The notes beneath the pieces were generated by a model. It was not told the DNA's origin. It ran no database searches and saw nothing but the letters and a program-made list of their open reading frames with translations. The translations under genes and the position numbers were made by a program. A DNA stretch of 35,699 nucleotides from contig NC_049987.1 of assembly GCF_000003815.2 (NCBI RefSeq), forward strand, positions 22,939,442-22,975,140. Direction: 5' to 3'. This document shows, one piece after another, positions 19,030 through 28,700 of the stretch; position 1 is the first letter of the stretch; each line of letters opens with the position of its first letter. Source of the DNA: Branchiostoma floridae. Its lineage: Eukaryota > Chordata > Leptocardii > Amphioxiformes > Branchiostomatidae.

Positions 19030-19390
19030 TAATTGTGGGACCGCGAGGTCGCGGGTTCGAATCCGGCTGCCGTGTTACCATCTTGTGCCCTTGGGAAAGG
19101 CACTTTACACGACTTTCCTCACTTTACTCAGGTGAAGATGAGTACTTAGCTTCGGCTAGGGCCGTCCCTCGGATAAGACGTAAAATGGAGGTCCCGTGTC
19201 TGGGGAGAGCCATACCCCAGGCAAGTTAAAGAACCCCCACACGTGCGATGGTGCGGTGTGCGATGATGCAAAATCCTTCTAGAATTGGTCATTCTCTACA
19301 AATCACCTGGACTCCAGGAAGAATAGTGACATATCAGTCACTAATGGAGATCTGTATAACTAAACTAAACCAAAGCTAAACTAAACTAAT
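19030..19390 (+). mobile_element. tRNA-derived SINE with conserved central domain
   Basis: Exact B-box GGTTCGAATCC at 19054-19064 after ccgcgaggtcgcg, then the cttgggaaaggcactttaca core that recurs in SINEs of many invertebrates and chordates (possibly the Nin-DC domain; from memory). It ends in a (ctaaa)-like tail at about 19357-19388. The tRNA head is 5'-truncated. It sits in the 3' flank of gene B. Confidence 0.7.
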
Positions 19391-19676
19391 TCGGTTTCAG
19401 TGTGAAGGCCCTATTAGCCTCTACTAATAACCTCGATCGCTGACCTCTCCGTATGCATTGGCGTGAAGTGTGCTACAAGATCATGTCAGATGGTTTCTCA
19501 ATCACCAGTAAATGTATTAGCTGTTTAATATTTGTTTATTCCAACACATTGCCGCTCTGTCTAACGCTATCTGCAACTAATTTTGGAAGTCGAAAATGTG
19601 GGTGACTCAAATTTCTGTGTTAGATATTACAGTTAAACTTACTTTTCTCTTTCTTTTTCAATGATTTCGTCTAACT

Positions 19677-19682
19677 TTTATT
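19677..19682 (-). terminator. Polyadenylation signal AATAAA of gene B
   Basis: On the minus strand AATAAA lies 25 bp after the stop codon, in the same context as in gene A (acaaataaaagtta). It is nearer the stop here because the stop codon of B lies further downstream than that of A. Confidence 0.6.
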
Positions 19683-19706
19683 TGTAAGTCCTACTCCAAG
19701 TGTGTT

Positions 19707-22700
19707 CTACAGCGATGTATCCATCTCCAAGGCCTTTTTCTTAATTTCAGGCTTCAGCCCGTTTTCCTTGATGAACTCTTCCAGAAACGCCACAGTGGCG
19801 ATGGCTCCTTGCTGGAACATAAAGACAAACCATACGCATGTGTCAGATAAACGACAAAAGAATACGTCTATTGGCATAATGTAGCATTTGCTACGCACAG
19901 AAACACTCAAACGTGGACAAAAAAGGCAAGTTAGTCATTTCCACCTTTGGTCCCAGTGTCCCACCTTATCAACAAAGTATGAATCAAATCCACCCAGCCG
20001 TTCTTGAATTATCTTATTGACAGACAGACAGGTACACACACACACAGACAAACGCTGCTGGAAATATGCAGCTGCATGATTATTTAATTTCAGTTACAAC
20101 AATATCTACGGTAATAATAAATTTGATCTCAGAAAAGTCTTGTCCTTACAGCATCATTTTACCGAGTTACCATTCTCTACCTGGCGGTAGGCCTTGTCTG
20201 ATAAGCATGTGTTTCTGGCCACCAAAATTCCCCGCCCTGCTGTAATGAACTGGAAGAGCAGGCAACACATCCAGTATTGTATACATGTAGAGGCAGCGAC
20301 GAGCTCCCGATGGTACGAGGGATGATCAATAAGTTCTCGGCCTCACCCCAAATTAATAAGCACAACTCAGATTTCGAAGCATAGTTGTCATGTGTAAAGT
20401 CTTTTATGAATGTGTACCAAAATTCAAATGATTCTGATCATTACTTTGCAGGCGACACCCAATAACGTTATGTAAGGAAGAAGGAAAAATAAAACTTTTC
20501 TCGCCACATACCTTCTGGTTTAAAAAAACAACGAATGCCTGGAAAGTAATGACTGCAATGATTTGAAATATTGATAAAAGGCTTCATGCTATGATGTTGT
20601 GCTTCGAAATTTGAGTTGCGCTTATCATTTCTGGGTGAGGCCGAGAACTTTTTGATCTCCCCTCGTATGGTTATTAGGCTACTCACCATCATGAGGAAAG
20701 TCTTGTCCTCAGGAGCCATGTCGAAGTCTCCGGTACCGACGTAATCCACGTCAATACCGACGCACCTGCCGACGTCATGCTCCTGGGGGGAGGGGGAGAT
20801 ACGAAATGTAACGACCGCTCACCTTTATCCCTGGGGTAACCTATATCCGTTGTACTTGTTTTTAAAAACATGGTATTCAGAGATATCAAGCTGACGGAGA
20901 GTACGTAGTGGTTTGACACTGCAGTATTTTGAACATATTGACTTGATATCACTAAATACTATGTTTCTAAAACAGCAGGTTACTTTGCGGAAAAAGGTGA
21001 GCTTGAGTTTGCTGTATCTAGTTCATTGGTTCCCCATGCATGTGCTACAGGGGCACGACCCAGTTTAGTTTGAGTCTAACGTTAACTCGACGCTCCACAC
21101 ACTCTGGTCTAGCGACCGCCTCCTTCAGAAAATACTTATGAAGCAAAAAACAATTGTACCGTGAATAAAGGATATCCCTCTAGCATATTCTTAAATCTTT
21201 CAAAGTTAAGTAAGTTTCCAGTAAAAATGATGAAAAAAATTGGGCATTTTCAGGTGGAATCCAAACCGTCACCTGTATTTCTCATAGGTAGAATCAGACC
21301 AGTTATAACGAAAATGCTAGATGATTAAATAGGCAACTAAGTAACTAATGAAGTTACTGACTAGTTAAATAAGTAACTAACATTGAACAGAAAACACCTG
21401 AAACACTATCAGCAGACCCCAGTAGCCTACCCGAATCGGCTTGCTCTTGCCCACAAAGTCCAGATACGACATATAAAGCTCGCCCGGTTTACTGATGGAA
21501 GTATGTTTGAGTTGGTCCATCATGGCCAACTTCAGAGGCGCCCAGTTGTTGAAGATGTTCTCCGTAGTTCCCTTGGTCGGCTAAGTATAGAATAAGTATC
21601 TGTGTCACATGAGATCAGCAAACAACTCGGGGCGTAACACGGCAGCACTATACCAACAAGATCGTCCACCAGGAGACCCTACTAATTTGAGGGGAACCGT
21701 GAAGTAAACAACACCTATTATATAGCTAGCCACGTAGAAAATATCATCACATTCCATCAAGAGGTTCTTAAGATATTCTCCCGGACACGCATGCCCACAA
21801 GCGCAATCCATATAGAGTAAACAAAACTATAACATAACCTTCTATTTTCATGAAGGTAACAATATTGAAGTACAAGCTGCGCAAGGCACTGATTACTCCC
21901 ATAATGTTATCAATTAACGTGCATTTGTAACATTTTCCAAATAGTAGTACTACAAATGAAGCTTAAGAATTTATCTAAAGGCTATAATAATGATAATGAA
22001 CGTATTTCAATTAAAGTAGAGAAAAAAGTATGCACTTTAATAGATGCAAAGCAAAATTTCAGATAGAATAAAAAAAGAACAAAAGACTTACCTCTCCCTT
22101 AAAGTTGAGGAAACTACGGTCAAAAGCATCCTTAAAAGCTTTCTCTTCGTCTGACATGTCCAGGTCACTTTTGATGATTTGAAGGTCCTCTTTTGTCATT
22201 TCCTGATGGAAAATTGTGGGTGAAATAAGTTTGTTAGTTATGATGTGATGATAATGCAGATGGAGTCTAGAGTAGGCCCCTCCTTGGAAATGCGATGTTA
22301 ACCTAAGTCTGGTAGAGAGTATCGCATATCCTTAAATTAACATGTTACTCGTATATTGAATGAATGAATGAATGATTTTATTTGTAAAACATTGCAGCTT
22401 GGTAGCTGAATTGCGAGTTACATTACACTAATTGTGGGTTATCTCCACATACATAAATTAACACAATCATCGTGAGTAAAACTAGGCTATTGAATCTCTG
22501 CATAAATCTACACGGTATATTCCGACAGTTTACACAGACATTGACTAAGATACACTTTAGGACACTAGTCGCCACTTGCGTACAGTAGATCTGAGGCACG
22601 TGGGATGAAGGACAACGCATGTCTTTTAGTCTTGCTGATCATTGTTGCACGATATGGTCTTCTGGTGCGTAGACAGTAGTGAGTGTCCGTGGGGCTAGTT

Positions 22701-25700
22701 AAGAATGCCCAGAGTGGAGAAGACTCATCCTGAAGGGTATGTTCAAGAGTTCTCAGTGTAGCTCTCTCACGTCTACTAGCCACTTACGGTGTTAAAGCAG
22801 GCCCTCATCTGGTCCTCATTCGGGAACTGCTCCTCAGTCACCTTGTCCAGCTTCTCTTTCAGTTTTACCTGTTTCATCAGCTCCTCCTTCTTTTTTGTTT
22901 CCAGAGCCTTCCTCTTCTCCGTGTTTTCATCATACGTGCTGTTAGGGGAGGGGGGAGGGTATACTTTTAGGTGTGTGTGTGTGAGTGGGGTGAGGAAAGT
23001 CATGAGGAGAGTCTATCTTATTGTTTGTTTGTTTGTTTGTTTGCTTGCTAAGAATTTGTGTCTCTACGTTGTTGGCTTGACCATATGTAAATTGTTCGGT
23101 TTATCATACTCTGTTTCTTTATTACTAGTAATAGTCATTTGTTCAGCCTTCCTGAAACACAACCAGATTTCAAAACAAAGGCAACTATTTTCTGGTCAAC
23201 ATTTTTCATTCGCACGCTCGCACCAGTCTTTGTGTGTCCAGACTCCGAGGATGGCATCCATATAATCTACTCAGTGTTGCCTATTAAAGGTGTGGAGATC
23301 ATAGTAAAGTCTGGGAATCATCATACGTACCGACGCTTCTCTGTGTCCGGCTTGATGGCTTCCTTCTCCAGTTCCTGGTGCTGGTCTGTGAAGTTGCGGA
23401 CGCGATCTGTGAACTGGTCCTGGTAGAATTCAGGGTCGCCATCTGAATACTGTGGTATGGGGTGAAAAGTTGATCGTTAAGCAAAGCTCTGAATGGACAT
23501 TAGGAATGATGACAGCGAACATTTTCACTCAGTGGCAGGTCCTGGAGGTAGCCCTGGTTGACTTAAGACACTCTTGTGTATTGTTGCTATATGCAATGTC
23601 TTCTAAACATCGTCTTCAGGACGTAGAAATGGGGTCGTCGTCCCGTGTTCGAGGAAAGGCCTCAATAACGGTAAAGGGGAAGGGCTAGCAACCCCTCCCT
23701 ATTCAATATAGTCAGTACAGAAGCAGCAAGGAAACCGGCTGCCCTATGTGTCACTGGGGACTAAAAGTATATAGGACAATTTGTGTCGTGGACAAAATGC
23801 ATGCAACATGTAACGTTACCAGCAGCAACCCGAGCGTTTTGCTCCTCTTCGCCTTTTTTTCTTCCTCGTCCCCGTCCGGCTCGAAGCGCTCGTGACTGTA
23901 GGCGGGGCGGAAGGCCCTCCTGACCGCATCCCTGTCCTGCTTCTCCCCCAGACGTTCATGGAAAGAGTTACTCTCCTCCATAGACAACCACCAACCTACC
24001 ATGAATAATAACGAATGATTTTCATTGCTCAACAATCGCACAAGGTACAATGTATGGCAACCAATTTATTCATTTATTACCAATAACAACAGCTAGCTGT
24101 ATATATATGGATAAATGACTACGAGTGTGTGTGGTCGTTGAAAATTTGATCCATGTACACCTTTTATGTGTTGAAAGTCAGTTTAGCATGGTACTATGAT
24201 AACTACCAACACAGATGAGCTTATGTGATAACGTGGGCTTCATCCAATGTGTCATTCGACACCTAGTATGCATAGCAGCTGCCGGACCTTACCGTCAAAG
24301 CAGTACACGGGGGTGTTCGCGCAGACGCCTCCGTCGATCCAACGGGCCGCTGTGTCTCTATCTCGGCCGACTTTGTGGGGCTGATAAACAACTGAAAGAA
24401 AGATGTGAATACCAACCCTCGGCGTATCATTTTTACCCCAAAATGTTGAGATCAGGTCTACAGTTGTTATGGATTTGGTAATCTAACTTGGAATCTAACG
24501 TGGATGTTAGTAGAGTCATACCGTAAGCAGAGCGCCCTTAGACCCTTACCGTCAAAGTAACCCTAATCTTACCTGGAAGGGACATAGACATGCGCACTGC
24601 ATCCCGCACTGAGCCCAGAGGGAATGTCTTGACGTGTAAGTAGCCCTCCCGTTTAATCTGGGTGTTGTAGGCCACAGTACAGAACTCCACACCAAGGGCC
24701 TCATATAGCTGGGGGAAACATGTTACCTATCCGTCAGGGCTACATATGTGGTAAGTGTGTGTGTGTGTGTGTGTGAATGTGTGTGTGTGTGTGAATGTGT
24801 GTGTGTGTGTGTTTTGTGTGTGTGTGTGTGTGTTTTGTGTGTGTGTGTTTGTGTATATGTGAGTGTGCGCGCGTGTGTGTGTGTGCATGCGTGTGTGTGT
24901 GTGCGTGTGAGCATGTGTGTGTGTGCGTGTGCATGAGTGTGTGTGTGTGTGCGTGTGCGCATGTGTGTCTGTGTGTGTGTGTTTGTGTGTGTGTGTCTTT
25001 GTATGTGGTTATGTGTGTCAGTGTTGTAAGTACACATGTGTGTGTGTGTGCTTTTGTATGCATAATAAGATCAGCAAAAAACCCGGGCATCTTAGGGCAA
25101 GGCGCATCTTAGGGCGGCCCCCGTTATGTGTGTGTGTGTGTCCCTTCTTTCCCTCTTCCTGTTTTTGTTTGTCAGGTTATGGTACGTTTGTGCAAAACGA
25201 AAACATACAGTGTCTATAAATGGACCAACGAGTTAAACATCGATATCATAGCAGTTATATTGTATAGAGCAAGCATAATGTATTTTCATCGCTTGTTTCC
25301 TATAGCGTTAGTTCATCTTTATCTGCGGGGCGACCCATATCGATTTTTAAACATGAATATTAAGTCGACGGACGGTGGTTTACTGCACTACTTTTGCAAT
25401 TTGACTTTTGCAGGCCGTCTCTAAATAAATGTGAACTTGCGTCACTTACCTGTGCAAACGTGATGTTCTCCGTCAGGCCATGGTAGGGTCCTTTCGTCTC
25501 TTCACTTTCCGGCTTCTTCTTCTCGAAGTGTTGTCGGAGGATTTCTCCGTACCACTCTAGGAACGACTGGCCCCTGAACACGCCGTAGTTTTTCAGCAGA
25601 TCGTACAGGGCACCCACGTGCTTCCATATGTCTGCTNNNNNNNNNNNNNNNNNNNNNNNNNNNNNNNNNNNNNNNNNNNNNNNNNNNNNNNNNNNNNNNN

Positions 25701-28700
25701 NNNNNNNNNNNNNNNNNNNNNNNNNNNNNNNNNNNNNNNNNNNNNNNNNNNNNNNNNNNNNNNNNNNNNNNNNNNNNNNNNNNNNNNGTAGAGACAGAGA
25801 CAGAGAGGCAGACCCAGAGACAGTTACAGATAGACTGACAGAGAGGGAAGAGGCAGAGAAAGACAAAGAGTGGGAAGATTAAAAAAAGAGAGAGACACAC
25901 AAAACAGAGGGAGAGAGACAGTGACAGACAGACAGAGAAAGAGAGAGAAAGAGAGAGAGACAGACAGAATGGGCGACAGGCAGAGAGAGACAGACAGGGA
26001 AACAGACAGAGAAACAGACAGAGACACAGAGACAGACAGATATAGGGGTCGGGGAGAGAGAACGTGTAACCTGCCCTTGAGGAGAGTCGGCATGTCAGTC
26101 TTGTTCATGACGTCCAGCACGTCACCAGCTAACATGCTCGCCGCCAGGAAGCCGGCCGTGATGGCAGATACAGAGGGGGGGGGGGGGAGATAGAGAAAGA
26201 CAGGCAGACAGGCAGACATAGAGAGAAAGACAGGGAAACAGACAGAGATAGATGAGAGACAGAGAAGGTGAGAGACAAGGGAAGAGATAGACAAACAGAC
26301 AAACAGAGGGCGAGAGACAGTGAAGGAGAGAGAGGGGTTAGACAGAGGGACAGACAGAGAAAGGGAATAACGTGTTACCTACCCAGGAGGATATTCGGCA
26401 TGTCCGTCTTGTTCATGACGTCCAGCACGTCACCAGACGACATCCCCGCCGCCAGGAAGCCGGCCGTGATTGCGCCTGCGCTGGTGCCGGCGAACCGCTT
26501 GATGTTCTTCATGATCCCCGCGTCCTCCAGAACCTGGGGAAGGTTTCATTGTTATTGGCCTTCGCCATTAAAGGTTAAATTTTGGGTAGCGTTTGTATGT
26601 GTGCTTGTGCGTGTGTAGAAGACTAGCATAATTTGATTAATATACATACATGTAAACTCAAACATTCCAATTGCAGCTTTAGTTGCATAATGAATGAAAC
26701 TGTAAATCTACAAGGACTCAAAATGTCTAATGGAGGTTTGATGTCTCGGAACTCTTGTTCTGAAACTGCAGTTTGTGATTAGTACCAAACAAATGTAATG
26801 CAACTCCTAGTTTTCTGTGGAGAGGCAAATCACTATATGTAAACAAGATTGGACGGGGGCGAAATCGTTAGAGAGGTGGGGGGGGGGGCACCCCCATCTT
26901 AATACCCCCCTCACATTATATACGATCTTCGTACGTACTTCGCGATCGCAGGAAGGTCGGCTGATTTTAAGATCTCAAGATGGTCTTGCGTATTTTTCGC
27001 CCAAAAACTGTCCCCCTCACATATAAGCGAGGCTCGTGTGATCATCTCTGAATACATTCTATAATAATGAACCTCCCATGACCTCTTGCACGCGGACAAA
27101 GTAACACGAAACGTTCCTCACAGAAAGGCAAGATATTAATAAATGTGGCTTTTTTTGTTGTCGTAATCTTTTTAGCCTATTAATGCAATGCGCGGGCGTA
27201 ATAGAAATGACGAAAGAAAAGAAATTGTGTCACAAAGCCAGCCTATATACTGCCACAGGGGTCACAATGTCAGAACTACCCTCACATTCTCAGAAATTCA
27301 ATATTTGTAAGCAAACGAAAGTCGGGCAAACGTCGCCTGAACGTCGCCCGACTGACGGGCGTTCGCCATCCGATTTGCGCTCGATGATTAATAACTAGGT
27401 CTGTGCTGGATTGACGCACGACTATCAATCAAATGTCGAGCTCGGTAACGAGGTCTGCGATCTCAGAGATCTCCTGCGACTTGTCGCTTATATAAATGTT
27501 AAGAACATGTTTCGCTGCACTGCGACCATCGTACGACCCCTGAAAATCGCCGGCGATCCCTAAAAATCGCCAGATGATCGTGAGAACACCGGACGTCTAA
27601 CTCACGAAAATGTCATTTAGAGCTCGTAGACTTGTCTTCCGATCGATTTTCGCCTAATGTGAGGCGAGTATTAACACACTTCTACCTGCGAGCTTGTATT
27701 AGGCTGTGGGTGAAAGTCGTCGCGCAACGTTAACTCCCTGCACAAAAACAAATTTACTTTCAGGGGTAACCATAGATATGCCTTTCGTTCATAACGAAAG
27801 GGCTCAGAACTATGCAAGCGTGTCAATGTCAAATAGTCTTTTCATCGCGTCGTTAGCATGCTGGAGACTTCGCACCTGTGACACAAGTGGCAGTGGCACT
27901 TACAGTAAAAAAAAACACATCGCTTGATTTTCAAAATGGCGACAGAACGGCGGTCAGCTTTTCTGCTCATGACAAATCAGATTATATTCTCCTTGAATAT
28001 CACTTGCGTGTTTTTAAACATGAGAATATCAGGAATGACGACACAGGCCAACTATGATCAACCGCGCTTTCGTCCTCGCTGCCCTCATCGTGGCCGAGGT
28101 GACGAGCCGCTGCGCCGCTCAATCTTGCATCATGCAAGGAGTCCGCGTCCGTTTGGGAGCAACACAACTTGTCCTTGACACACTGAGCAAAGCAGAGTAG
28201 TACCACTGTACAGTACTAGTAGCACTAGTATCACAAAGTTTGAATTTACAGCTTGATAGCCTGATGAGCCCTCGTTATATGATAATGAGCCCTCCCGAAG
28301 TCGGGACGCGTCTACACGCGCGCGGAAGTTATCGGGGACCCCTGCTGAGCTATCGGGGACCCCTGCTAAGCTATTGGGGACCCCTGCTAAGCTATCGGGG
28401 ACCCCTGCTGAGCTATCGGGGACCCCTGCTGAGCTATCGGGGACCCCTGCTAAGCTATCGGGGACCCCTGCTGAGCTATCGGGGACCCCTGCTAAGCTAT
28501 CGGGGACCCCTGCTAAGCTATCGGGGACCCCTACTAAGCTATCGGGGACCCCTGCTAAGATATCGGGGACCCCTGCTGAGCTATCGGGGACCCCTGCTGA
28601 GCTATCGGGGACCCCTGCTGAGCTATCGGGCGAATACTCCAGACCTTTCGGGAGAATTTTTTTCCGACATCTTGACGTCGATATCTGCAGTTCCATCTAG

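Noticed and set aside
24723-25219. Long Cys/Val and Thr/His frames in GT/CA tracts, and similar ones at 7237-7526, 10366-10668 and 35327-35566.
   Set aside because: Dinucleotide repeat artefacts.
28330-28629. Regular short repeats that could suggest a CRISPR array.
   Set aside because: The units are directly adjacent with no unique spacers, and the genome is eukaryotic. The same applies to the 72-bp array at 12339-12842.
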